DNA from: Nocardioidaceae bacterium
GTDB taxonomy: Bacteria; Actinomycetota; Actinomycetes; Propionibacteriales; Nocardioidaceae
Assembly (NCBI GenBank): GCA_030447865.1
Contig: JAUJOD010000007.1
Span: 1 to 56,086 of the forward strand
Length of the DNA stretch: 56,086 nt
Reading direction: 5' to 3'
This document shows, in pieces, positions 44,932-53,310 of this stretch (positions within the stretch are counted from its first letter, which is position 1; the number at the start of each line of letters is the position of its first letter). Both the position numbers and the translations under genes were made by a program. The notes below the pieces were generated by a model. The model saw only the letters and a program-made list of their open reading frames with translations. It did no database searches and was not told the DNA's origin.

Positions 44932-45936
44932 ATGAAGGTCTTGGTTACCGGCGGCGCCGGCTACATCGGAAGTATCACGTCCACGGCGCTCGAGCAGGCC
45001 GGACATACGCCCATCGTGCTCGACTCGCTTCTCAAGGGTCGGCGAGAGTTCGTCCGGGATCGTATCTTCTACGAAGGGGACATTGCCGACCGAGCGCTGC
45101 TCCGGCGCATCGTCGCTGAGCACCCCGACCTCGACTGCACGATCCACATGGCCGCTCGCATCGTGGTGCCCGAGTCGGTCGAGCGGCCGTATGAGTACTA
45201 CAGGGACAACGTGGCCAAGTCGCTGGAGCTCTTCGATGAACTGCGGTCCCTCGGCAAGCCCCGGCTCGTCTTTTCGTCCTCTGCCTCCGTCTACGCCCTC
45301 GTGGACGACTTCGAGGTTGACGAGACATCTCCGGTTGCGCCCGCGTCGCCGTACGCGCGCACCAAACGCGTCATGGAGATGGCACTGGAAGACATCAGCG
45401 CGGGCAGCGACTTGCGGGCCATCATCCTCCGTTACTTCAACCCGATCGGCTCCGATCCCGACCTCACCTCGGGCAGCTACGACCGGGAGCCGACCCACGT
45501 GATTGGCCAGCTCGTGCTGACCGCCCGGGGCCTCCGCGACGAGTTCGTCATCACGGGTACCGATCATCCGACCCGCGATGGGACAGGGATTCGCGACTAC
45601 ATCCACGTTTGGGACCTCGCCAGGGCACATGTCTGCGCCGTGGAGCGCTTTGACGACGCGCTTGCCGCTATCGATGCCCCCAGCACGATCTTCAATGTCG
45701 GGACAGGCGCGGGCGCGACCGTACGAGAACTACTCGCCGCGTTCGAGAGGGTCTACGGGGCGAGTGTCCCGACGCGAGAGGCACCGCCCCGACCGGGTGA
45801 TGCCGTTGGGGCTTACGCCAACGTCAACAAAGCGGGCGACATCCTCGGTTGGCGCAGCGCGTTGACCCTGGAGGACGGGATTGCGTCCGCCCTGGAATGG
45901 GGCAAGAAGCGCGAAGAGGTGCTCGGCTTCGAGTGA
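44932..45936 (+). CDS. galE: UDP-glucose 4-epimerase
   Basis: This 334-residue extended SDR interconverts UDP-glucose and UDP-galactose. It has GGAGYIGS at the start, SSSASVY for the catalytic Ser region, Y141-x3-K145, and the GalE motif RYFNPIGSDP. The DGTGIRDYIHVWDLARAH block is also typical. It converges on the aminopeptidase gene with a 6-base gap. It may supply UDP-galactose, but it is far from the glycan locus. Confidence 0.9.
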   Translation: MKVLVTGGAGYIGSITSTALEQAGHTPIVLDSLLKGRREFVRDRIFYEGDIADRALLRRIVAEHPDLDCTIHMAARIVVPESVERPYEYYRDNVAKSLELFDELRSLGKPRLVFSSSASVYALVDDFEVDETSPVAPASPYARTKRVMEMALEDISAGSDLRAIILRYFNPIGSDPDLTSGSYDREPTHVIGQLVLTARGLRDEFVITGTDHPTRDGTGIRDYIHVWDLARAHVCAVERFDDALAAIDAPSTIFNVGTGAGATVRELLAAFERVYGASVPTREAPPRPGDAVGAYANVNKAGDILGWRSALTLEDGIASALEWGKKREEVLGFE

Positions 45937-45942
45937 CGACTG

Positions 45943-47349
45943 CTACGGCGCCAGGCGGGCCATCCAGGCCTCGACCTCGTCGGCGCTGCTGGCGAGAGCG
46001 CCCGAGAGGTTCCGGCAGCCGTCGTCGGTGACCAAGACGTCGTCCTCGATGCGGATACCGACTCCGCGCAGGGACTCCGGGACCAGCAGGTCGCTGGACT
46101 GAAAGTACAGACCCGGCTCGACGGTCAGCACCATGCCCGGCTCGAGCTTGCCGTCGGTGTAGTTCTCGTTGCGTGCCGCTGAGCAGTCGTGCACGTCGAG
46201 GCCGAGCATGTGCCCGGTGCCGTGCAGGGTCCAGCGCCGGTACACGCCGCTGTCCTTCTCCAGCGCCTCCTCAGCCGAGCACGGCAGGATCCCCATGTCC
46301 TCCAACCCATGCGCGAGCACCGTCATGGCCGCCTGGTGGAAGGCTCGGTACGGCGCTCCCGGCCGAACCGCTGTCATCCCTGCTTCCTGGGCGGCCAGCA
46401 CAAGGTCGTACAGGTGGCGCTGGTCAGCGGAGAAGTGTCCGGCCACGGGCAGCGTGCGGGTGACGTCAGCGGTGTAGAGTGACCGGTTCTCAACACCCAT
46501 GTCAAGCAGGATCAGCTGTCCGGGCGTGACCGCCCCGTCGTTCTCAATCCAGTGCAGCGTCGTGGCGTGCGGCCCGCCCGCCACGATGCACTCGTAGCCC
46601 ACGTCGTTGCCGGCGGCCCGGGCGCGGCGCCAGAACGTGCCCTCGATCCAGCGCTCGCCGTACCTCAAGACGTTGTCCCACTCCCGCACCGAGTCCTCGA
46701 ACCCGACGATGGTGGCGTCGATCGCGTCCTGGAGCTGGGCGACCTCCCAGTCGTCCTTGACCAGCCGCATCTCCGACATATGCACGGCAAGCTCAGCGTC
46801 GGCACCGGAATCCGGGTGCGGAGGGATCAGAGCGTCGACGTCGGCGTCGACGCCACGGTGCACGCGGGTCGGGCCGCCGGAGGTGAGCACGTCAGGCAAC
46901 TCGTAAAGGTGGCGGCAGGGCATCCCGAAGACCTCTTGTGCCTCACCGAGGGACAACCGCCGCCCTGCCCACGCTTCGCCGTACCGTCCGTCGCGCCAAA
47001 AGGCGTCATCGTTCTTTGCGTGCCGCGGCCGGAAGAACAGCGTTGGCTCACCGTCGTCCATCACCAACACCGCATCGGAGGTCTGGTTGCCGGTGTAGTA
47101 AACGTGGGCGGTGTCGGCGCGGAAGCGGTAGTCAGTGTCGTTGGCGCGCGACTTGAGGGGGCCAGCGGGAATGACCAGCCGTTCTCCGGAGAAGCGTTGC
47201 GCGAGCGCTGACCGTCGTACCGCCGCCCAAGGAACCACGTCGAGGCGCTCGACCTGGTCGTCACCGTCTGACCAGCCGGTGCGCATGAACTCGACCAATG
47301 CCTCGCTCGCCGGGACTGGGTAGGTGGCCGGACGAAACCGATCTGACAC
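45943..47349 (-). CDS. Aminopeptidase P family Xaa-Pro metallopeptidase
   Basis: This 468-residue enzyme removes N-terminal residues before proline. The five metal ligands of the pita-bread fold are visible: D in LILLDMGVE, D in TADVTRT, H in HGTGHMLGLDVHD, E in LTVEPGLY and E in RIEDDVLV. An N-terminal aminopeptidase-P domain covers residues ~40-180. The GTG at 47349 follows GAGGAG. Confidence 0.92.
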   Translation of the reverse strand: MSDRFRPATYPVPASEALVEFMRTGWSDGDDQVERLDVVPWAAVRRSALAQRFSGERLVIPAGPLKSRANDTDYRFRADTAHVYYTGNQTSDAVLVMDDGEPTLFFRPRHAKNDDAFWRDGRYGEAWAGRRLSLGEAQEVFGMPCRHLYELPDVLTSGGPTRVHRGVDADVDALIPPHPDSGADAELAVHMSEMRLVKDDWEVAQLQDAIDATIVGFEDSVREWDNVLRYGERWIEGTFWRRARAAGNDVGYECIVAGGPHATTLHWIENDGAVTPGQLILLDMGVENRSLYTADVTRTLPVAGHFSADQRHLYDLVLAAQEAGMTAVRPGAPYRAFHQAAMTVLAHGLEDMGILPCSAEEALEKDSGVYRRWTLHGTGHMLGLDVHDCSAARNENYTDGKLEPGMVLTVEPGLYFQSSDLLVPESLRGVGIRIEDDVLVTDDGCRNLSGALASSADEVEAWMARLAP

Positions 47350-47493
47350 GGGGACTCCTCAAACTCGGGCGTGGACCCATTATCCACCCAGGCACACAAC
47401 GACTCGGAGCTTTCTCAGTTTCCCGCCCAGTCCAGGTCGCTGGCACCTGAGCGAGGGGGCCTGGGGCCTGCCGTCCCGGCGCCATCGATCGGC

Positions 47494-50292
47494 TTAAGGG
47501 GCAGCGAGGCCGGTCCGCCGGTGCCGCTTGAGCGAGCGGTGAACTTGCAGGTCAGCCACTGTTGGGTCGCCTTGGCTGCGCCGCCAGAAGTCCAGAAACT
47601 CAGCCGGCGGGAGGGGACGAGCGGTGAGGTAGCCCTGCATCAGCGGGCAACCGAGTTGCACCAGCATCCGGCGTTGGGTGTCGGTCTCCACCCCCTCCGC
47701 CACTGCCTGCATGCCCAGCGCAGCCGCCAACCGGATCACGGCGCCAGCGATCTCGGTGTCGACGGGGTCTGTTACGACACCCTCGATGAAGGCCCGATCA
47801 AGCTTCACGACGTCGACGGGGAACCGTTTGAGGTACGACAGTGAGGAGTAACCCGTGCCGAAGTCGTCGATGGCGACGCGCACGCCAAGGTCGTGCAGCG
47901 CGTCCAGGGTGGCCGTCGTGATCGTGGTGTCGGTCATCAGGACGGTCTCGGTGATCTCCAGGCAGAGCTGGGCAGCTGGCAGACCGGTCGACCGCAGCGT
48001 GGCAGCGACGTCTTCGACGAGCCGGTGCTGAGCGAACTGCAGTGCTGACAGGTTGACCGAGACCGTCAGCGGCCGGCGCGCTGGGTTCTCCCGGGTCCAC
48101 TCGCGCACCGCGCCGCAGGCCTCTTCCAGCACCCATCGGCCCATCGGCACGATAAGTCCGGTTTCCTCCGCCAGCGGCACGAACTGCTGCGGCCACAACA
48201 CCCCGCGCTGTGGTGAGCGCCAACGCACCAACGCCTCCACGCCGACGATCTCCTCGTCTTCGGTGGTGACGACCGGCTGGTAGTGCAGTTCCAGCTGGTC
48301 GTCGTCCAGCCCTTGGCGAAGGCTCACCTCGAGGTCGAGTCGTGCTCTGCTCTTCTCGACGGATGTGTCGGTCGAGATTGCGTATGTGTTGCGCCCGGCG
48401 GCCTTGGCGGAATAGGCGGCCGCGTCCACAGTTGCCAACGCGTCGTCCCAACCCTCTCCCGGGCGGGTCAACCCGACTCCAATGGAGGCCGACATAAAGA
48501 TATGGTGCCCGTCGACTTCGAAGGGATCTTGCAACATCTGCAACAACCGTTCGGCGACGGCGGTTACCTTTTCGATCTCATTGGCGTCCTCGATAAGCAC
48601 AACAAACTCATCTCCGGACATTCGGGCCACCGAATCGGCTGGCGATAGGCCACCTTGGAGCCGGTTGGCTACCTGCACGAGCAATTTGTCGCCGACCATG
48701 TGCCCGTAGGAGTCATTGACCAGCTTGAACCTGTCGAGGTCAAGAAAAAGCAATCCGTGCTGGAGGCCAGTGCTGGTGGACCGGGCCAGCGCATGGTCCA
48801 TCCGCTCGAGCAGCAGCCGGCGGTTGGGCAGCCCGGTGAGCTCGTCATGGAGGGCGCGGCGGGTCAGCTCGTCTTGGAACGCGCGGCGCTCGGTGACGTC
48901 CCGCAGGACCAGCACTGCGCCGACGTGGGCGCCCTCGGCGCGCAGCGGTGTCATGCTGAAGGCGATGTCGAGGGTGTCACCGTCTGGTGGCCCGAGTGCT
49001 CCGTCGGCATCCTGCAGTACAGCCTGGTGAGCCACCATGTTGGCGAAGTCGACCCGCTGCCGCCGCCGCCTCAGCGGAAGTTTCTCCTGTACCGATTGAC
49101 CCAGCAGTTCATCAGCGTCCTGCGCGCGGAGCATGTGTACGGCGGCGGGGTTGGCGAAGGTGATGCGAGCGTCCATGTCAAGCGCAATCACTGCCTCGCT
49201 CTGCGAGTTGGTGATAGTGCGGAGCCGGGTAATCAGATCGACCGAGCGGAGGATGTCTCCAGCCACACCTGCCAACGTGCGCAATGTGTCGCGGTCGCGA
49301 TCGTCCCATTGGTCCGTGCCGCTGCGCTGCGCCACTCGGAGGCGCTGGCCCTGATACAGCGGTGCGCTCGGCGCTTGGGCAGTATCCGGCTCGTCCTCGG
49401 AAACGATCTCGGCGATATCCGCCCCGAGCAAGTTTCGAGCCGCGTGTAGCAGGTCCTCGCGCACAGTGTCCGGGTCAGTTTGAGACCGGAGGGAAACGAT
49501 GGCCTCTTGTAGGCGCTCGGACTGTCGGCGGGCTGCTTGTTGCGTCACGCTGGCGGCGTAAGCGCGGTGGACGAATGCAACCACCCCGAGCACTAGCACC
49601 GCCGAGAGCGGCTCCGCGCCCACGGCAATAACGCCCACCCCACCCAGCATCACCGCGCCCGTCCAGGGCAAGAAACGGCCACCGATTTCCTTGAGCAGCG
49701 GCAGGAGCGGGGCTCCCGACGCATAGGAAACCATCATCCGCACGCTTAGAGCGGACGACGTGGTCAGGGCCAAGACACCGAGCATGCCACCTAGCGCGTC
49801 GCCGGTGGTTGGCGAGGACGTCGGAGTGACCCCCAACATCTGGACGACCGACAGCCCAACAGAAGTAGCTAAGGTCATCTGGCCCAAATTGAAGACGGTC
49901 TTCACCCAGCCCCGGCGGGCCTTGATGCTCCCAATTAGCGATGCTAGGGCTACGACGGCGATGCTCTGCCAAGGAACCAGCATGATTAGCGCGGGAACGA
50001 ACAACACTTCGTCAAGCTGGATGGTCTCCACGCTGCCTTGAGCAGCAGCGACACCTCGGCGAGGTCTCGTATGCAACGCAACAAGCAGCGCACCGATGAT
50101 TAGTGCCGCCAAGGTTCGATCAGCAACCGACGGCCAGGCGCTCTCTTCAGCCGAGGGCGCTGGATAGTGCAAGACAGCCAATACGGCGGCTGTGAGACCT
50201 AAAGCCAGTACCCCCACACTGGCAGCCGTCAGTTCTAGCCGTGACGCTGCGGACCGCGATTTGCCGATGGGTGCGCCACGAACTGAGGGCAT
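47494..50292 (-). CDS. Membrane GAF/PAS-GGDEF-EAL protein (c-di-GMP turnover)
   Basis: This 932-residue protein has about six to seven hydrophobic segments (residues ~20-240), a GAF-like region (~260-355), a PAS domain (~360-475), a GGDEF domain and an EAL domain. The cyclase motif reads SGDEF near residue 557 instead of GGDEF. The phosphodiesterase half keeps EALVRW (~684), the NLSALQF metal site, ITETVL, DDFGTGYSSL and EGVET, so hydrolysis is likely. It is on the same strand as, and 74 bases behind, the small secreted repeat protein. Its net activity cannot be read from sequence. Confidence 0.92.
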   Translation of the reverse strand: MPSVRGAPIGKSRSAASRLELTAASVGVLALGLTAAVLAVLHYPAPSAEESAWPSVADRTLAALIIGALLVALHTRPRRGVAAAQGSVETIQLDEVLFVPALIMLVPWQSIAVVALASLIGSIKARRGWVKTVFNLGQMTLATSVGLSVVQMLGVTPTSSPTTGDALGGMLGVLALTTSSALSVRMMVSYASGAPLLPLLKEIGGRFLPWTGAVMLGGVGVIAVGAEPLSAVLVLGVVAFVHRAYAASVTQQAARRQSERLQEAIVSLRSQTDPDTVREDLLHAARNLLGADIAEIVSEDEPDTAQAPSAPLYQGQRLRVAQRSGTDQWDDRDRDTLRTLAGVAGDILRSVDLITRLRTITNSQSEAVIALDMDARITFANPAAVHMLRAQDADELLGQSVQEKLPLRRRRQRVDFANMVAHQAVLQDADGALGPPDGDTLDIAFSMTPLRAEGAHVGAVLVLRDVTERRAFQDELTRRALHDELTGLPNRRLLLERMDHALARSTSTGLQHGLLFLDLDRFKLVNDSYGHMVGDKLLVQVANRLQGGLSPADSVARMSGDEFVVLIEDANEIEKVTAVAERLLQMLQDPFEVDGHHIFMSASIGVGLTRPGEGWDDALATVDAAAYSAKAAGRNTYAISTDTSVEKSRARLDLEVSLRQGLDDDQLELHYQPVVTTEDEEIVGVEALVRWRSPQRGVLWPQQFVPLAEETGLIVPMGRWVLEEACGAVREWTRENPARRPLTVSVNLSALQFAQHRLVEDVAATLRSTGLPAAQLCLEITETVLMTDTTITTATLDALHDLGVRVAIDDFGTGYSSLSYLKRFPVDVVKLDRAFIEGVVTDPVDTEIAGAVIRLAAALGMQAVAEGVETDTQRRMLVQLGCPLMQGYLTARPLPPAEFLDFWRRSQGDPTVADLQVHRSLKRHRRTGLAAP

Positions 50293-50366
50293 AGCAGAAC
50301 GGTACTGCGTGGGGGACTGGTTGTGTCAGTTCCCGCTCTGGCAGCCTCGCTTAAGCGGCCCCGCCC

Positions 50367-50615
50367 TCATTCCCAGGATGAGGTGCGGGTGGTGCCGACG
50401 CGCTCCCAGGATGAGGTGCCGGTGGTGCCGACGCGCTCCCAGGATGAGGTGCCGGTGGTGCCGACGCGCTCCCAGGATGAGGTGCCGGTGGTGCCGACCC
50501 GCTCCCAAGAGGAGGTCTTGCCGCCCCAGGCTTCGGAGGAGGCACCAAGTCCGAATGCTGCGGTGGCCGCCACGGTCATAGTCGCGGTAATGGCCTTGCG
50601 AGCGATGTTGCGCAT
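50367..50615 (-). CDS. Small secreted protein with tandem 11-residue repeats
   Basis: I do not recognise this 82-residue protein. Residues 1-~30 form a clear Sec signal (MRNIARKAITATM, then an Ala/Gly-rich core). The mature part is a linker (WGGK) and four copies of TSSWERVGTT-G/R plus a partial TSSWE at the end. Each repeat has one Trp, one Glu and one Arg among Thr/Ser/Gly. The ATG at 50615 follows AAAAGGGA by 5 nt. The repeat also reads through on the other strand, but only this strand has a signal peptide and ribosome site. It is 74 bases upstream of the GGDEF-EAL gene on the same strand and has a structured leader. Confidence 0.75.
   Translation of the reverse strand: MRNIARKAITATMTVAATAAFGLGASSEAWGGKTSSWERVGTTGTSSWERVGTTGTSSWERVGTTGTSSWERVGTTRTSSWE
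50370..50516. repeat. 33-bp tandem repeats coding the 11-residue units
   Basis: Units at 50401-50433 and 50434-50466 are identical. The unit at 50467-50499 differs at its last base. A first unit ending at 50400 and a partial one from 50500 are slightly diverged. The near identity, including third codon positions, points to recent expansion or gene conversion. The copies have no spacers, so this is not a CRISPR array. Confidence 0.85.
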
Positions 50616-50620
50616 GAGAG

Positions 50621-50705
50621 TCCCTTTTCGGTGCACTTGTGAGAGTCGCCACCGGTCGGTTGGCGCACTTCTCCCAAGCATGCCCTAAAGAAAGCCGAAA
50701 AGGGA
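50621..50705 (-). promoter_or_regulatory. Leader that can pair with and hide the Shine-Dalgarno of the repeat protein
   Basis: On the transcript, UCCCUUUUCGG (50705 to 50695) is complementary over 11 bases to CCGAAAAGGGA (50631 to 50621), which holds the ribosome-binding site. The upstream arm lies in the loop of another possible hairpin, AAAGAAAG (50728 to 50721) with CUUUCUUU (50694 to 50687). The rest of the 305-base gap up to 50920 is relatively AT-rich and has no gene. Confidence 0.55.
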
Positions 50706-50816
50706 ATCCGTGCGGCCCATCTTTCTTTGCTGGAAGAGGCACCAACATTCGATAGGACGGCATCACTGCAATACGTGTCGGACTCGTTACTGTGTGAGAG
50801 GTTTCACCCATTTTCA

Positions 50817-50835
50817 CGGTCACTGATAGTAACCG
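50817..50835. promoter_or_regulatory. Dyad in the AT-rich region upstream of the repeat protein
   Basis: CGGTCACT (50817-50824) and AGTAACCG (50828-50835) are inverted with one mismatch and a 3-base spacer. It is about 200 bases before the repeat-protein start and may be an operator. Confidence 0.35.
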
Positions 50836-50920
50836 CCGGAATAGTGACGAATTAACCACGCTGCGTATTGCGTAACAATTAGTAGCTGTGCGATCAAGTT
50901 CAGTAACCCAGGGGCGAGGC

Positions 50921-51283
50921 TCAACCCTTGCGGTGGTCCGTGTCCGGATCGATCTTGTCAGCCTTCCGCAGGCGCTCCTTGACCTCCTCTCGCGACTCCC
51001 TAGCAGACTGCTCCTCGCGCTGGGCCCGCTCTCGCAGCTTGCGGGCCTCGGAGCCCTTTGCTTCCGCCTCGGCCTGAGCGCGCTGCGCACGGCTATGTGC
51101 TTGCTCCGCACTGGCCTCGCGTTCACGGAGCGACTCCACGTGTGGTTTCGCGTCCTCTCGCAAGGACTTGGCCTTGCGCCGACGCGTGTCCTTCTGCTTG
51201 CGAGTGGCGAAGTAGATCGCGGCGGCAATAGCCAGCAAGGCAACTATTCCCAAGATGATCCACAGAACTGTCGAGCCTTCCAC
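50921..51283 (-). CDS. Small membrane protein with long charged coiled coil
   Basis: This 120-residue protein has one N-terminal membrane helix (VLWIILGIVALLAIAAAIYF, residues ~6-25) and then ~90 residues rich in Arg, Glu, Lys and Ala in a coiled-coil-like pattern (RKAKSLREDAK ... EEVKERLRKADKID). I recognise no family. The GTG at 51283 follows AGGAGGAAG; the frame stays open upstream but has no better start. It is divergent from the flavin monooxygenase gene. Confidence 0.7.
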   Translation of the reverse strand: MEGSTVLWIILGIVALLAIAAAIYFATRKQKDTRRRKAKSLREDAKPHVESLREREASAEQAHSRAQRAQAEAEAKGSEARKLRERAQREEQSARESREEVKERLRKADKIDPDTDHRKG

Positions 51284-51424
51284 GGCAACTTCCTCCTCCA
51301 ACTGACGGGTGCCGAGCACGCATGTTCCGGTGATCCGCGCGGTCAGGACGGCGGGACGGTACCCGCCCACCGGGAGCAGAAACGCCGCGTGCTGGGAATA
51401 GCGGGGGAAGTCAGTTCGTTCAGA

Positions 51425-51442
51425 TAGTTGACGCATCAACTA
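51425..51442. promoter_or_regulatory. Perfect dyad, MarR-type operator candidate
   Basis: TAGTTGA (51425-51431) and TCAACTA (51436-51442) are perfect 7-bp arms around CGCA. The site lies 26 bases before the ATG at 51469 and resembles MarR-family sites (TAGTTG/CAACTA). No MarR gene is adjacent. Confidence 0.6.
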
Positions 51443-51468
51443 CCGGGCGCAACTTCAGAGGAGTCCAC

Positions 51469-52602
51469 ATGCAGTTCGGGATCTTTACGGTGGGTGACAT
51501 CACACCCGACCCGGTCACCGGCCGCACGCCCACGGAGGGTGAGCGAATCAAGGCCATGGTGAGACTCGCCTTGAAGGCGGAGGAGGTAGGCCTGGACGTC
51601 TTCGCGACGGGGGAGCACCACAACCCACCGTTCGTCCCCTCGTCACCGACCACCATGCTCGGCTACATCGCTGCTCGAACGCAGCACCTCATCCTCTCCA
51701 CGGCGACAACGCTCATCACAACCAACGACCCGGTGAAGATCGCCGAGGACTACGCGATGCTGCAGCACCTCGCCGACGGTCGCGTTGACCTGATGATGGG
51801 CCGCGGAAACACCGGGCCGGTGTACCCGTGGTTCGGCCAGGACATCCGCAACGGCATCCCGCTGGCCATTGAGAACTATGACCTGCTGCACCGGCTGTGG
51901 CGCGAGGATGTGGTCGACTGGGAAGGGAAGTTTCGCACCCCGCTGCAGTCGTTCACGTCGACGCCACGCCCGCTGGACGGCGTACCCCCGTTTGTATGGC
52001 ACGGCTCGATCCGCAGCCCCGAGATCGCCGAGCAGGCTGCCTACTACGGCGACGGGTTCTTCGCCAACCACATTTTCTGGCCCAAGGAGCACTACATCCG
52101 GTTGATCGGGTTGTACCGCAGGCGCTTCGAGCACTACGGCCACGGGACGGCTAACCAGGCGATCGTGGGACTTGGCGGTCAGGTGTTCATGCGACGGAAC
52201 TCGCAAGACGCGGTGAGCGAGTTTCGTCCGTACTTCGACAACGCACCGGTCTATGGGCACGGCCCGCCGCTGGAGGAGTTCATGGAACAAACTCCGCTGA
52301 CCGTGGGCACGCCCGAGCAGGTCATCGAGAAGACGCTGAAGTTCCGCGAGTACTTCGGCGACTACCAGCGGCAGCTGTTCTTGATGGATCACGCCGGGCT
52401 GCCGCTGAAGACCGTGCTGGAGCAACTAGACATGCTTGGGGAGGAAGTCGTACCGGTGCTGCGCGAAGAGCTGGACGCGCTGCGTCCTGCACATGTCCCT
52501 GACGCGCCGACTCATGCCAGCCTCAAGGCGGCCGCTGAGTCGACCCGCGAGCCAGCCGACAGCGACCGGCCAGCGGTAGAGGTGCAAGGGAGTGCCCGAT
52601 GA
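51469..52602 (+). CDS. LLM class flavin-dependent oxidoreductase
   Basis: This 377-residue luciferase-like monooxygenase uses reduced FMN and O2. It shows the LLM barrel pattern: MQFGIFTVGD, EEVGLDVFATGEHH, LSTATTLITTNDPVKIAEDYAMLQHLADGRVDLMMGRG and a later GTPEQVIEKTL. Substrate unknown. The ATG at 51469 follows AGAGGAG. The stop overlaps the FMN reductase start (ATGA), so this is a two-component system in which the reductase supplies FMNH2. Confidence 0.9.
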   Translation: MQFGIFTVGDITPDPVTGRTPTEGERIKAMVRLALKAEEVGLDVFATGEHHNPPFVPSSPTTMLGYIAARTQHLILSTATTLITTNDPVKIAEDYAMLQHLADGRVDLMMGRGNTGPVYPWFGQDIRNGIPLAIENYDLLHRLWREDVVDWEGKFRTPLQSFTSTPRPLDGVPPFVWHGSIRSPEIAEQAAYYGDGFFANHIFWPKEHYIRLIGLYRRRFEHYGHGTANQAIVGLGGQVFMRRNSQDAVSEFRPYFDNAPVYGHGPPLEEFMEQTPLTVGTPEQVIEKTLKFREYFGDYQRQLFLMDHAGLPLKTVLEQLDMLGEEVVPVLREELDALRPAHVPDAPTHASLKAAAESTREPADSDRPAVEVQGSAR

Positions 52603-53216
52603 CAGGACGGAACCTGACCGTCGTCACGGCCGGACTCAGCCAGCCGTCGTCGACGCGCTTGCTCGGTGACCGGTTGGCGGCCGCGACCGAACGCGCGCTT
52701 ACTGATCACGGGGTCGAGGCGAGCGTCGACCTGATCGAGCTCCGCGACTACGCGCGCGACGTCACCAACCATCTACTTACGGGGTTCCCCAGCGAGCCGC
52801 TGCGCGCTGCGATCGCGAGCACGGTGCAGGCCGACGGGTTGATCGTGGTGAGTCCCATCTTCAGCGCCTCCTACAGCGGTCTGTTCAAGTCGTACTTCGA
52901 CGTGCTCGACGAGGACTCCCTTGCGGGCATGCCGGTCCTCATCGCCGCGACCGGAGGCACCGAGCGGCACTCGCTGGCACTGGACCATGCGCTACGTCCG
53001 CTCTTCTCCCACCTGCGGGCGCTCGTCGTCCCTACCGGGGTGTACGCCGCATCGTCGGACTGGGGCGGTGGAGGCGACGGCGCCGGGGCGTTAGACCGCC
53101 GCATCGCGCGGGCCGCCGGCGAGCTCGCTGCTCAGGTGGCCCGCAACCGGCCAACTGGTCCACTCGACAAGTTTGATGATGTCGTACCGTTCGAGCAGTT
53201 GCTGGTCGCTGACTGA
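52599..53216 (+). CDS. NADPH-dependent FMN reductase paired with the LLM monooxygenase
   Basis: This 205-residue flavodoxin-fold reductase has TVVTAGLSQPSSTRLLGDRL (phosphate-binding loop), SPIFSASYSGLFKSYFDVL and AATGGTERHSLALDHALRPLFSHL, all typical of the family found next to actinobacterial LLM enzymes. The ATG at 52599 overlaps the upstream stop by 4 bases. No terminator was seen in the 94 bases before the next gene. Confidence 0.9.
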   Translation: MTGRNLTVVTAGLSQPSSTRLLGDRLAAATERALTDHGVEASVDLIELRDYARDVTNHLLTGFPSEPLRAAIASTVQADGLIVVSPIFSASYSGLFKSYFDVLDEDSLAGMPVLIAATGGTERHSLALDHALRPLFSHLRALVVPTGVYAASSDWGGGGDGAGALDRRIARAAGELAAQVARNRPTGPLDKFDDVVPFEQLLVAD

Positions 53217-53310
53217 CTGATCCCTGCGTCGTCGGAGGAAAGTCTCGTGACAACCACGCCGCTTCTGCGCCTGTTCCGACAAGAGCTTTGTGACCGTTGG
53301 ATGGTAGGCC

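Noticed and set aside
50370-50516. Possible CRISPR array
   Set aside because: The repeats are directly abutting with no spacers and keep a coding frame.
50323-50688. Plus-strand frame reading the 33-bp repeats (TRSQDEVPVVP units)
   Set aside because: It has no signal peptide, no ribosome site and an arbitrary start. The minus-strand frame has all of these.
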